64,000 nucleotides of DNA from Archegozetes longisetosus. Taxonomy: Eukaryota; Arthropoda; Arachnida; Sarcoptiformes; Trhypochthoniidae. A model generated the notes under the pieces. It worked only from the letters and a program-made list of their open reading frames with translations, had not been told where the DNA came from and made no database searches. How positions within the stretch are numbered: the stretch's first letter is position 1; each line of letters opens with the position of its first letter. The stretch covers positions 14,114,220-14,178,219 of the forward strand of contig JAEMBT020000001.1 in the NCBI GenBank assembly GCA_018873245.2, read 5' to 3'. Position numbers and translations under genes: made by a program. Below, piece after piece: positions 22,544 through 33,367 of the stretch.

Positions 22544-23546
22544 TATTCCATTTTAGTTTCCCGTGATTTATAATTATAATTATGAAGATCCTAACACTAT
22601 TAGCTATGAAATGATTTTCTTTGTACTGTTCAAAAATGAAATAATACTTAAAAAGATGCAAAAAGGGATTAAAAAATCCTTCAAAAAATTTTTTATTCAG
22701 TAGAAAATTGCTGAAAAGACCAAATCACGACTGACCCTTGAGGGTGGAAAAAATCGAGACTTTTAAACATAACATTTAAAAGTAAACATTAAACTATTAT
22801 ACTAAACCCACGTGAATAGAGATGTCACATCTCCGGTCTGTGGCTCAAAATGGAGGTTTTAGTTTGCTGTATTTCTCAACACAAAAATACGTTTATTCTA
22901 AAGGTTGGTATGGGAATCTGGAAATTTATGGTGCTACACAATAAAATGCTTTAAAATCAACAAATTTTATCAAGCGTTCCAATTTAAGAACAATACTTGT
23001 ATGAGCAAATGTAGAAATAAAAATACTACATCAATGTCTCTTTTACTTTGTATTTTACTAAACTTTTAACATGTAAGTTTAGGGAATCTCTCGATCGAGA
23101 GTAAGAAACTCAGAAATTTCCGTTTCTAACAATTAAATATCTAAAAATTCTATTTATTTTCGAACTTCCTATTATTTTTAATAAATGATCTTTCTACTAA
23201 TTAAAATTTAGGCTTTTAGGAATCTAGAGAAATGGCATTCTTTTAGAAGTTCTCAATCGAGAGCCTCAACTTTAGAAAGTACCTACCACTAATCTATTCA
23301 TAAAATATCAAAGACCACTAGAGAACATATGGTTTAATCAACAAGAAACTTCCGGTTTATAAAGTCACTTTTGGTTGCCACATTACACCTGTTATTATAC
23401 TGTATGAAACTATTATCAAACACATACTAATCTTATCGAACCTAACCTAATTCTTTTAATGATCAAGTTCAGACTAAATTGGAAAAAGCGGCTGGATAAT
23501 TTAGGCACAATCATTCTATATTCATAAACTATAACTTAGGCTGAGC
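22544..23546. other. Intergenic; dispersed repeat piece at 22843-22872
   Basis: It holds the second copy of the GCTCAAAATGGAGGTTTT repeat found at the window's first bases. An imperfect pair of AGAGAATCTCTCGATCGAGA-type inverted motifs lies at 23080-23275. No gene is seen. Confidence 0.35.
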
Positions 23547-23550
23547 TTAA

Positions 23551-23974
23551 CCCTTCGTCACAGCTTCCAAAAATGTTTTCCACGCTTTATATATATTCTA
23601 GATTAGCTCTGATGCTTTTCAAATCAAAGTTAACTCTTGTTTTCGAAGTTTTAATTTGTTAATTAATTAATTTCTAGTTATCTGCTACAGTGTCACCAGT
23701 AGTTCAAATTGCTAGTAATGATGTCACAGTACTGCGACATACATAGGAAACCCGAGGCACCGCGATGTTAGGGCAACATCTGTCCTCAGAAGACATGTTG
23801 TCAGAAAAAATATTTAAAAAAGTCATAAGTTTAAATTAATCAGGTTTTTTGTAATTCAAAGTCAGATATATAACTGAGGAACACCTAAGTTCTCAAGAAA
23901 TGACATTTTGTTGATATAGCGAGATTTTTAAAGCCAAACTTGGGAACATTTTACCCTACAGTTGTGACGAAGAA
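23551..23974. mobile_element. piggyBac-like MITE, copy 2 (424 bp), inside a type 1 foldback fragment
   Basis: It begins CCCTTCGTCACAGC after TTAA (23547-23550) and ends GTTGTGACGAAGAA before TTAG (23975-23978), so the right end has decayed. The interior aligns with 7426-7834 throughout. The flanks (ACTTAGGCTGAGC before, ACATAAATTTTATTTACCGC after) rejoin into a piece of the type 1 foldback arm (compare 1883-1925), so this is a nested insertion. Confidence 0.75.
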
Positions 23975-24079
23975 TTAGATACATAAATTTTATTTACCGC
24001 AAGTGACTAAACTACGGTAAAAATTTCTTGGAGATCAACTAAATTTTACGGAGCCCGAGATTTTTCGAAAATGGAGTGC

Positions 24080-24536
24080 ATAATAATTATTTAAAAATCA
24101 CGATGATAGTTGTCACAATAGTTTTATTCACTCTAAATTAATGTACTAAAAGTTGACTGAGTTATGCATGGCCCAAAAATTCGTGAAAAGCTATATAAAA
24201 ATTAAGATGCAGCTATAAATACATGAGATAAGCTAATTAATCAAAATCGGTATCGATAGTGGTAAATTGAAAATTTACAGAATTAATGAGATATACACTT
24301 TAAATAACATTTAGAAAATTAGCTACCGAAGTGTTACATCACATAAATTTTTTAGAATTTAGACTTTTTCAAATCATATCGAGTTTTGATGGAGTACTTT
24401 CACAGAGAAAGACTTTGTGGAGCTCAGGTACTCGTCAGACATCAGTTCGTAAATGTTCAAGTTTTGAGCGTCTCATGTGCTTTTTCGCGAATTTTCGCGC
24501 CATGTAATGTTTAGTCAATATTTGGCACATTTATTT
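24080..24536. other. Short intergenic stretch downstream of copy C
   Basis: Nothing coding is seen. It contains GCGCGAATTTTCG-type GC pairs at 24486-24500 and otherwise AT-rich sequence, and probably holds the 3' end of the copy C transcript. Confidence 0.3.
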
Positions 24537-26452
24537 CTATGTAAATGCGCGATTTGACCCGAATCTATCTTCAAAGAAAGGGTGCTTTTCTTTTGTTTTA
24601 TATAAAGGGAATCGACAATTTTTCTTAAATCCTTCATTCGTCACTAAAGTACCTTCGAAGAATCCATCCATTGTCTTGCCCTCCAAAGCCATGTTCCACC
24701 ATTGATCACGTAAATGAACAACATTTCCAACTTCTATATCAAATTTATCGTTATCTGATTTGATTGTGTGTCTATATTTGAATTGTCTATCAGGAATTGG
24801 TTGACAACAGAAATGGAAGGGCACATCTAATGATTGATAGTTTAATGCTGAGTTAGGTCTAATTGTTTGCATTAATTCATATGATAAACGACATATCTAT
24901 TGATAGAAGAATAAGATTAACGTTCAGAAATATTTTTGGTAATATTTCACATTTTCATACATTAGAAGACATTGTGCACACCAAATAGTCACCCCTCGAT
25001 AAGAAATGTACATCAATGAAAGTATACTGTAAATTAAGGGGTGAATAGTGATTGTTATCCACATTAATATCAGAATATAGTTTGCTATCAAAGAACTTGA
25101 AATCCTTATATTTATCATTCAGTTCTTTCATAACAGTTTCGTCATCAGTAGCAACGAATACAGACTTTTCTCCAGAATATCCATTCAGTGCTAACTTATT
25201 GAAATAGTTATTCACATAAAACATATATTCGTCAATACTATGACTTTTGGCCTCAGTACCAACTTTATCACCTCTTCTTATTTGAATACTATGTAGAAAT
25301 TAGAATTTCAATCAAAACAAAGCTGAATAACTTGAACAAAAATTTAAATAAAAAATGTTGCGACATACCTGACATAAATTTTCGGTAATCCGAGTTTAGT
25401 TGTGACGTCTCTGATTAATTGTTCCATATATTCATTAGGTCTAAAAATATATTTGACAAACTGTCCTAACCAGAATGCTTTTGGGTCTGCATGCAACGCA
25501 ATCAATTTTTCCCCAATAGATTTTGGTAAATAGTTTGCGATATCATCTGGAAATAATTTTGAACAATTAGATCAATCTCTTCATCAAACATTTTATCTCT
25601 TGTTGAAAAATATTTGAAGAATAATAGATTTGAATTAAAAGATAAAATCAAAATTGATATTGAAATTATTTACAATCATAAGGAAATGATTTTTCGTTCT
25701 TTATTTCATACATCACTGTATGATTTGGTTGACACGTTTGACTTATAGGATAAAAATAATGATCCCACTTTAAATCTGAATGCTTGAAATAGTTGGTAAA
25801 CGCCACATCAAGAATTACCAAACTTTTGGTATAATATCCTTTCAATAGACAGATCATTAGATGGTGAATTTGTGCCGCAAATCCCCATTCAGGAAGATTA
25901 CAATAAAATTTATCGACATCTACACATTTCTCTTTAGGAGGTAATTGAATTGATTCAATGCTTTTCTGTATTTGTTTTGATATAGCATTCAGTTGTTCTT
26001 CACGCCAGTCATAGATTTGAGATGTTAGTGATTGATGTTCTAAATTAAATACACTTAAAATAATATTTAGATTAAGAAATTGTATAATTTATTAAAGCTT
26101 AGTACTTATTCAGGTCTCTAAATGTTTCGATCTGTTGATCACCAAATTCTATAGAGTTAGTTCTAGATTCACGAGAAATGATTGAATTAACAAAGTTTTG
26201 ATATTCGTTTCCAAAACGCAACAAACTATTTAATTTAACATTCAATTCATGAAAAAAGTCTTGTTTTTCAAATAATGAAATATTATTTTTAAAACGTCTT
26301 TGAATCTCAGTTTGATTTTGAAAACTTGTAATATATTTTGTTGAAAAACGTCTCTTGTTATTATGTAAGCGCCACTCATAATAAATTATCAAAATCGAGA
26401 AAACGATAATCAATTTGAAATTCTCAGATAATAATTGTTTAAAAGTTTTCAT
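24537..26452 (-). CDS. Copy C: FUT8-like (GT23) fucosyltransferase
   Basis: Exons are 26452-26106, 26053-25674, 25546-25369, 25288-24961 and 24896-24537. Spliced length is 1593 nt, 530 aa, in frame. An in-frame run upstream (to 26536) contains other starts, but the MKTFKQLLSENFKL start is conserved among copies. The signal anchor is KLIIVFSILIIYYEWRL. Exon 2 belongs to the C/H subtype (WGFAAQIHHLMICLLKGYYT), closer to the FUT8 consensus G-Q-HH than the GSQIHG of the others. The catalytic motifs IRRGDKV, FVATDD and DVHFLSRGDYLVCTMSSN are present. At the exon 3/4 junction the usual YVG becomes YVS, because the donor-side codon is AG instead of GG. The TATA and GATA blocks lie about 90 bp closer to the ATG than in the other copies, a deletion in the 5' leader. 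Confidence 0.85.
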
Positions 26453-27639
26453 GTTGGACTGATAACGATTCAAATTAAGTACCGAATAATTACGATAGTC
26501 CATACCACAAAAATCATATATAACTGTAATCCGCAAATGCTTTCATATCTTTATATATTAAAAGTTATTAGTATAATGTTAATGCAGATTTAACAATAAT
26601 AAAATTACTTTTAGCTTCTATCTTACAAATACTGTTTTCATAGTTATATAGATAATAAATTGAGTCACATGAATTGATATCTTAAAAAACTTGGCGACTA
26701 CACAATAGAAATTAAGTATCAGGCTAGAGGATTTTGGTTATCTTATCATTTTACCATTAATAGCAAATAAAAACTTGACATAGTAAGCTGAGTTCTAAAT
26801 CCAAAGTTACAACTATCACATTAATTTAGACATTAAAGAACTCAAGAGATTTAAGCAAATACTTTTATGTACTAATTAAAAGCTAGGATAGGATTAATCC
26901 GACACATACTGTAAAAAATACGAATAATAACTGAAATGAGACTCATTAAACAAAATTATAGAGAGAATATGATCTTATTTATCATTTAATTTTCAGTTTT
27001 CAAAGTTGTTAGGCTCACTGAAGAAACTGATAATAAAAAGTTCAGTTAAATATGTGAAATATCATTTAACTGATGACTTGAATAAATGACGAGAAATCTA
27101 TGGTTTCAGTTAAGCATGGAGTCCAAAAGAACTTACTCATTTCCAATATCTCACTTCCTTATAACGATAGTTAGTTACTCTTCTGAGCCAACTTAGATAC
27201 AGAGGCTTTGCACATAATTAGGTCAACATCTAAATCCTAACTTCGCTCACGTCTTGACTCATAATTAAATATTGATAGAAATTTAAACTTAAATCTTGAT
27301 CACTTATTGTTTTATTAATTACATCAGGTTTCGATTAATGATGTACATAAGCTCTGGTAACCAAGATCGAGCTCTGAGCTTAACTGTTGTAAAAATGAAA
27401 ATAAAGCATACATTGAATAAATATTTCATTTATACAGCCAAATTCAATCATATTTCCAATGTATGCATTGCTTCTTCTAGTAGGCAGTAATTAAGTAGTG
27501 CTATCAGAAAATCTATTTCCATTTATTACATTGCTACTTCCATTTTTAAGTCTAATTTGATTTCCTTCTCTGACATGCATTACAAATATTTTGTTTGTAT
27601 TAAATACTCGATCACATTGTGCTGTATTTAATTCTGCGA
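26453..27639. promoter_or_regulatory. Upstream region of copy C; distal part empty
   Basis: On the minus strand the TATA-like block (ACAGTTATATATGATTTTTG) lies at 26509-26528. The GATA-type block (AGATAATAAATTGAGTCACA on the plus strand, 26650-26669) and the distal GGTTATCTTATCATTTTACC (26737-26756) follow. The GATA core here is AGATAATA, one base off AGATAAG, but TTATCTTATC in the distal block gives intact sites. Bases 26800-27639 are AT-rich with no gene. Confidence 0.55.
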
Positions 27640-28905
27640 TTAAAATGGAAGACAAATGAATTGATGTCCGATAATGCGAACACTATAAGAGACAGTTGTA
27701 GTTTTAATCACTTTTTCTCCACATTGACCCCAAATGAAAACAATTCCTTCTCTTGATAAAGCCATTAAAGAAGTGTCGTAACGCCGATGTAACATGGTAT
27801 CGATGAACTTGCTTTCGATCTTTAATTTTAACTGAGTTTCACTCTTCTCTTTGATTGCTTCATTTCTGGGTTGTCCTAATTCACCACTACCAAACACATA
27901 AATATCTTTATTACATGACAATAATGAACTGTGTTCTAAACCACAACATATTTTCTCAAAGTTTTTACTGATTCTTATGAGTTTAGGTATATTAATGATT
28001 CGTCTCATTCTAAATTTTCAAAACCAAATTGCCCCCGATTATTATAACCCCAGCTGAAAACATTACCCTGTTAAAAATTTCTCTACTAAAACCATTAAAT
28101 GCAGAGCACCACATGCAATCAAATTTACTTTCTCTCCATTAAATCTATCGACGTGATATGAAATCAATACATTACTATTATTTCCATTCTCAACTTGCTC
28201 GCAATAATTACAATCCCAAGCGTAAACTTGACCACCAATTGTCAAAAAGTGAATTCTCATGACCACAGAAAATATCAATATTTTTATAATTGAAACATTG
28301 ATTTAACTTTGATTTATACATCTCAATATCTTTTCTTCTATTTCTTAATAATCCCCAACAATAAGCTTTTCTATCAATATTACGCGCAATTACCTAATAA
28401 TAACTGTTTCTGAAATCAATGAATTTTTGTTACTCAAGTCTTCATTTAAAGTCAACTCTTTTACTTCATCCTTATGACCGAATCCTAAAACTTCATAATA
28501 ACTGGAACCAGTGGCGAAGTCAGTAGGGACCAAGGGGCCTAGGCCCTCCCAATTCAAGTCTGGGAAACTTTAAATTAGTTATTAAATGAAAACAAAAATT
28601 TATCTTAATAGAATTGAACTTTACTCAAGTTTCAATGACTGTATCGAAGTATTACTGTTTCAGAATTGTATTGATTAGGCGTTAAAACTCATACTTTTTA
28701 TAAAGTTTAAAATTCGTTATACCCTCACTCAAAAATTTCTGCCTTCGCCACTGATTGGAACTAAAAGCATGTTTTATTTTTATAGCAATGCATAGGTTAA
28801 TTGCATTCAATTTATCCATAAAAGAATAAATTTCAAAAACAAAAAAGTTTAATATTTTTAATGAAATCTTGATCTAATTTCAGTTCTTTGAAAATTTCGG
28901 ATTTA
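27640..28905 (-). pseudogene. RCC1-repeat (RCBTB-like) pseudogene split by a MITE
   Basis: From 28905 down, minus-strand frames read KSEIFKELKLDQDFIKNIKL, then MDKLNAINLCIAIKIKHAFS. After the MITE at 28509-28753 come SSYYEVLGFGHKDEVKEL, RNIDRKAYCWGLLRN, QVYAWDCNYCEQVENG, ISKNFEKICCGLEHSSLL and DIYVFGSGELGQPRNE. These are RCC1 blades (VYAWG-N-GQ-G pattern) with an N-terminal region like arthropod RCBTB proteins. Several conserved glycines are replaced (WGCN to WDCN, GQVGNG to EQVENG). There are frame changes near 28060 and 28280, and no BTB domain follows before the stop at 27640. It was a protein of the RCC1 superfamily and is no longer functional. Confidence 0.75.
28509..28753. mobile_element. 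hAT-like MITE (245 bp) in RCC1 pseudogene
   Basis: The ends are CAGTGGCGAAGTCAG and (complement of the right end) CAGTGGCGAAGGCAG. The flanks ACTGGAAC (28501-28508) and ATTGGAAC (28754-28761) are an 8-bp duplication with one change. Removing the element and one duplicate joins KIKHAFS to SSYYEVL in the host reading frame, so it landed in coding sequence. Confidence 0.85.
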
Positions 28906-29406
28906 TTGATTTAATTTTTATAAAAAAAATTGTACATAAAATACAAGAAAAATATTGAATCTCCTAGAAAAGAATGACAAGTCTTAGACAAGGAAGCTAG
29001 TAATAAGAAAATGTGATTTTCTGGCCCTTTTTTGATAATTTCTATCTAAATCTTTAAATATGAAAATCAATCTATCAAAACTAATATTTTTGTGGATAAA
29101 GAACTTGTGCGCACTTCCATAGGAATCGCCCCATTTGATTTTGATTATAGGAGCGCGGGTGAACGGCTGAGCGGTTCAACCCGCGGGTAAGCCGCGGTTC
29201 GGGTCAGGTCGGTTCCAGTTTTTAACCCTTCAGTCGAACGGTTGAAAACTTCCATTCTTGTTACTCGTGGCTGAAAAATTTTGGGCGAGTCTAAAGTAAC
29301 TCAAAAGGTTGTTAGGAATCTACATAATGTTTAACTGATAAGTCTCAAATAAACGAAGGAAAATATATAAACACTTTTGAGACAGATTTTAGATTGATTT
29401 CAAATA
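28906..29406. other. Intergenic with GC-rich patch at 29150-29230
   Basis: The patch carries repeated GCGG/CCGC motifs (GGCTGAGCGGTTC, AACCCGCGGG, AAGCCGCGGTTCGGGTCAGG) and may be the end of an unknown transposon. The rest is AT-rich and empty. Confidence 0.35.
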
Positions 29407-29766
29407 CAGTAGACGCTCGATATTTTAAACACTTTAATTTAAAACAGCATTTATTCTGAAACTTAATATCTTTTTTATTTCTCCATTAGAAATTATGTTA
29501 ATAATACTGCTTATTTTGAAACCATTTATTTTGAGAAGCTCAACATTTTGCACCAATTTAGACGTTAGTTGATGTTATTGTGTACCTCTTTATTTTGAAA
29601 TATCTATCAAATACTTTAAAAATATAGCTAGTGTTAATCATTCAAGTATTGAACTTTGAACGAAAGCATTATTTTAAACTTTTTTCAACACACCAGTTAT
29701 TTTGAAAATTCCATTTTGAACAAAACTTTTTTGGTTGAAACTGGTTCAAATAACGAGGTTCCACTG
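29407..29766. mobile_element. pogo/Tigger-like MITE (360 bp)
   Basis: The ends are CAGTAGACGCTCGATATTT and (complement of the right end) CAGTGGAACCTCGTTATTTG, the CAGT-GA--CTCG-TAT consensus of pogo/Tigger elements. TA precedes the left end (29405-29406); the right flank is CA, so that TA has decayed. The interior is AT-rich and non-coding. Confidence 0.65.
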
Positions 29767-30219
29767 CATTTATAAGCTTTACTTAAGATATCTTCAGTAA
29801 CGCAAATCTCTTTTTGCATTTTAATGCGAACTACTTAGGTATATTGAATAAGTGCTTGCAATCACAATTTTCAATTATTTATTAAAATAAAAACACAGAA
29901 ACTACTTTACAACAAAAAAACTTATAAGGCATGCGAATGCTAACAATACGGCCACAAAATACAAAAGATACATTTCTTATATACTCTTTTTAAGGTCTTA
30001 TTTTTCAGGGTCAAATCTTGGACTCATGGTCAGACACAATTCGTGTTTGACTTATAACTAAAGACATTATTTCCGGGAATAAAAAACAGCGATTTTCGGG
30101 AGTAAAACAGGGATGATTCCGGGGATCATTTCGGGAGTATAGAATTCAAACTTTATTGAAATAATGCAAACTAAGTTCAAATTACAAATTCAATAAGCTG
30201 TAATGCTGTTAATTACTAG

Positions 30220-30784
30220 AGAAAACTATTAAAGTTTAACATAATTAATTTTTCAATGTTATTTTCTGATAATTTGTATCTTCAATCAGTTAATATTGAT
30301 TTGTAGGCTGAGAAAGATCTATCAACCTCAACCGAGACTAGAAGTGTATAAGTTGTTTTAATACAAAATTCTAGAGAATTTTTTCTGAAGCAAAATTAAG
30401 TAAATCTGGATTTTTATTCAAACAACTCTTCAACTTCTCGAGTGTGAAATCAGTTAAACACTTCTCACCTCTTCTATAATATTCAACTGTTGATTAATTG
30501 TCAATGAACTCGATTCCAAGATTTTAATTTTTTTCCGGTAAAATACGAATTGCATGAATACTAAGAAGCTGATTTTGAAGATCCTGATTACCGATTAGTT
30601 GTTTTGCGTCTTTAATTGCTCTCGTTTTCGAATCTATTTTCAGTTCATTTATGAACTTACATATTGTATCAAAATTATTCAAATAATAAAAAGCCGACTC
30701 CAGATAACTCCCCCATCGGGTCACAACAGGTTTAGATGGTAGTTTTATGTTACAAGTTGATTTGAAGTGTTGCCGGTCGCCCAC
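30220..30784 (-). pseudogene. hAT transposase C-terminal fragment
   Basis: The minus-strand frame carries FKSTCNIKLPSKPVVTRWGS, then YLESAFYYLNNFDTICKFIN. After frame changes come LTDFTLEKLKSCLNKNPDLL and VEVDRSFSAYKSILTD, then SENNIEKLIMLNFN. The P-VTRWG-YL block and the VEVDRSFS-YK-ILTDRR block are characteristic of hAT transposases, including those with a DUF659 domain. Stops (for example after ILTD) show decay. A further piece upstream of the foldback insertion, about 31816-32095, continues the gene with low confidence. Confidence 0.7.
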
Positions 30785-31814
30785 GGGCAGGGTCGGGTAG
30801 GGGGCTTCTGGGGAGCTAGGAGGTCGAGAGTGGTGTCATTCGATTCAGCTCACCAAGCACAGTCAATGGGAATAGGGGCTATAATTTAGCCCCCCCAGGT
30901 CATATTTTTTAAAGAAAACACCCCTTAAAATAATATAAATTTTAACGCGGCGAAAATTCGAAATAGCCATTTTATGCAGCTTTAGAAGCAGCGCAAAGAA
31001 ATATAAAAATTACTTTGTTAGCCCCCCCCGGTGTCAGTGTAAATTCCATAAAACCACCTCCAAAAAAATTTTTTCAGGAAAAATAAAATTTCGAGATAGC
31101 CATATTTTGGGGCTTGAGCTGAAGTTAATAAAACCGTTTAAATATCTGGTCTACCTTATCGGGTTCAAAAGTTATGACCTCTTGCAGTTTAACATATGAA
31201 ACAGCTATAGACCCTTAGCCGAAATATTTTCGTTGCCCCCTCTCACCACGTGGAGGTGGGCCCATGAGAGGGTGGCCTTGAGGGTGGCCCAAACCTAACC
31301 TAACAATATCTAATCATGCAACCTTATTCAACCCAATCCAACCCAGTTTTTGCGAATATCTTTTCAATTAGTTGTCCTAGAGCAATAAATATGGTACTGT
31401 TATCAAGACTTTTAAAAGGCCATAACTTTGAACCCGATAAGATAGAACAGATCAGTAAACGGTTTTAGAAAGTTCAGCTCAAGCCTGACAAAATGGCTAT
31501 TTCGAAATTTTAATTTTCGAGAAAAAATAATTTTTCAGGGGGGTTTTTTAAAATTTACACGGACACCGGGGAGGTTAACAAGGTAATTTTTGTATTTTCT
31601 TACGCTGCTTCCCAAGCTGAATAAAATGGCTATCTCGATTTTTTTCTATTGTGAAATTCATATTTTTTACGGGGGGTTTTCTTGAAAAAAATATGTGGTC
31701 CGGGGTTACAATAAAGCACCCTGCCCCTATAAACTGTGCTTGGTTAGCTGAATCCAATAACATCACCCGCGACTTTCTAGCACCCCCGGAAGACCCCCAC
31801 CCGACTCTACCCGC
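30783..31814. mobile_element. Foldback element with about 410-bp arms (type 2)
   Basis: The left arm 30783-31195 pairs with the right arm 31407-31814. Matching blocks include CGGGTAGGGGG...CTAG, CAAGCACAGT...GGGGC, GCCATTTTATGCAGC/GCTGAATAAAATGGC and ACCTTATCGGGTTCAAAAGT. C- and G-runs (CCCCCCC at 30892 and 31023) make it distinctive. The centre (31200-31400) has GGGCCCATGAGAGGGTGGCC and AACCTAACCTAAC. It interrupts the hAT relic. Confidence 0.75.
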
Positions 31815-32399
31815 TTTTGACCAGTTTATCGACTTCACTGTTTTTTGTAGTAATTCTTTCGATAACGTTCACTATTGGAGTTTGTTTTGATTAATTTTTT
31901 CAACTTTACCTTTGATGTCTTGCCGTTTTGACGTGAACATTAGCTCTGTTTTTGCCATGTTGGTGATCAAATTTAATAATTACTGAACAGACTTTACACA
32001 TTAATTTTCCATCACTCATACAAAAAATCTTTATCATTTACAACAACGGATTTCATCTTACTCAATATTGCTTGACCTGCTTTAGCTATTTTTAACTTCA
32101 ATTGGTATTTATTAAGTATTGAATGAATGAAATAACAAAACAAGACAAAGAAAAACTATTTAATATCTAAATAAAACTATTCATGACTAAGAGTGAAATA
32201 AACTCATTGAAAATTTTCTCTTTTCTAATCTGATTAGAATTCCTCAATTTGTGAATCATGTCACTTGGGAATAAAAAAACTGAAAGTTGTAAAAACAAGT
32301 TTTAGAAAGTGAAATAGGGAAAATCGGGACTTAAATGACAAATCCAGGAAACCGGGAGGAAAAGCAAGAATCTGGGATTTTCAGGAGTAATAAAATTAC

Positions 32400-33367
32400 A
32401 TAATATTATGTTCCAATGACTCATTAGATATTTTTAGACGATTTTCCCACAATTCAACACTTATTTTAAAATTCGGGGCTATCCCGTAAATATTGTCTTT
32501 AATTATCAATGATGTCAGGGATTTCTTAGCATGAAAGTAAACTCTTCTCGTAATGGGTGAGCGCATACCCTATCGAAGAATAAACATAAAATGTTCATTT
32601 AATAATAGTTTAAAGCAAAATAAACAATAAATAATGGTTTATATATTTAACAAAGGAATAATATTTCATTTGATCGAACGAATCAAAATTAAGTTATCGA
32701 AAAAGTTAAACGTTTATATGCTGAAGATATCTATTAATCTAATAATAATGCCAAAAATTATTTTCTATTATATAAAGTCTCGATAATTTATCAACTTTGT
32801 AGTACATGCTCAAATTTATGTAGTTAAAATATAATTTCCTTATCAACGAAAAATGTGTCTAAAAGCTCAGACATATCATTGATGATGCTACTTTCATATT
32901 CGGTGCTTAGTTCTTAGTTGTGTTGTAACTTTGAATTTATAAGTTATCTTATTATGTCAGGTTTTCATTTTCTTTTAATAGTAAAGTGATAAGTAAACCA
33001 CAAGCCTCGAATCTGATATTTAATTTCTATTGTACGACCGTAAGCTATTCGAGGATATCCTTTCACTTGACTCAATATCTTATCTAAAACGCTATGAAAA
33101 CACAGCTTACAGAATGAAATATAAAGTATACATTAATAATTTATAGTCCACAATAATGTTACTTTAATAATCTTTATTAAACAAAGATATGAAAGTATTT
33201 ATAAAATACAGCTATAAATTTTCTTTGTGATTTAAATTACCAAATAGTTATTTGCAATATTTATAAGATACTTACCTAAGGCTAGTATACCTTCAATAAT
33301 AAATATAATTATTTTTGTAGATCATCTTTATTATTCTGTACTTAATTTGAATCGTTATCAATTCATC
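32400..33367. promoter_or_regulatory. Upstream region of copy D with conserved promoter blocks
   Basis: The distal block (complement of TTATCACTTTACTATTAAAA) lies at 32971-32992, next to CTTGTGGTTTAC-like sequence. The CGAATCTGATATTTAATTTC block lies at 33008-33030. The GATA site (CTTATCT) is at 33079-33085, about 283 bp before the ATG. The TATA-like ACAGCTATAAATTTTC (33210-33225) is at about -155. Order and spacing match copies B, E and H. Before 32940 nothing is recognised. Confidence 0.55.

Larger units (their letters stand above)
30060..32400 (-). mobile_element. hAT transposon relic with an inserted foldback element
   Basis: GGGAATAAAAAACAGCGATTTTCGGG-like sequence at 30078-30104 and GGGAATAAAAAAACTG at 32268-32283 with CAGGAAACCGGGAGG nearby look like decayed ends. 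On the minus strand the transposase relic runs from about 32095 (BED-finger-like, weak) to 30220 (C-terminal dimerisation region), with 30783-31814 occupied by a foldback element. Confidence 0.5.

Noticed and set aside
31575-31890. Opposed open frames of 79-87 codons
   Set aside because: They fall in the right arm of the type 2 foldback element; the length reflects GC-rich arms rather than selection.
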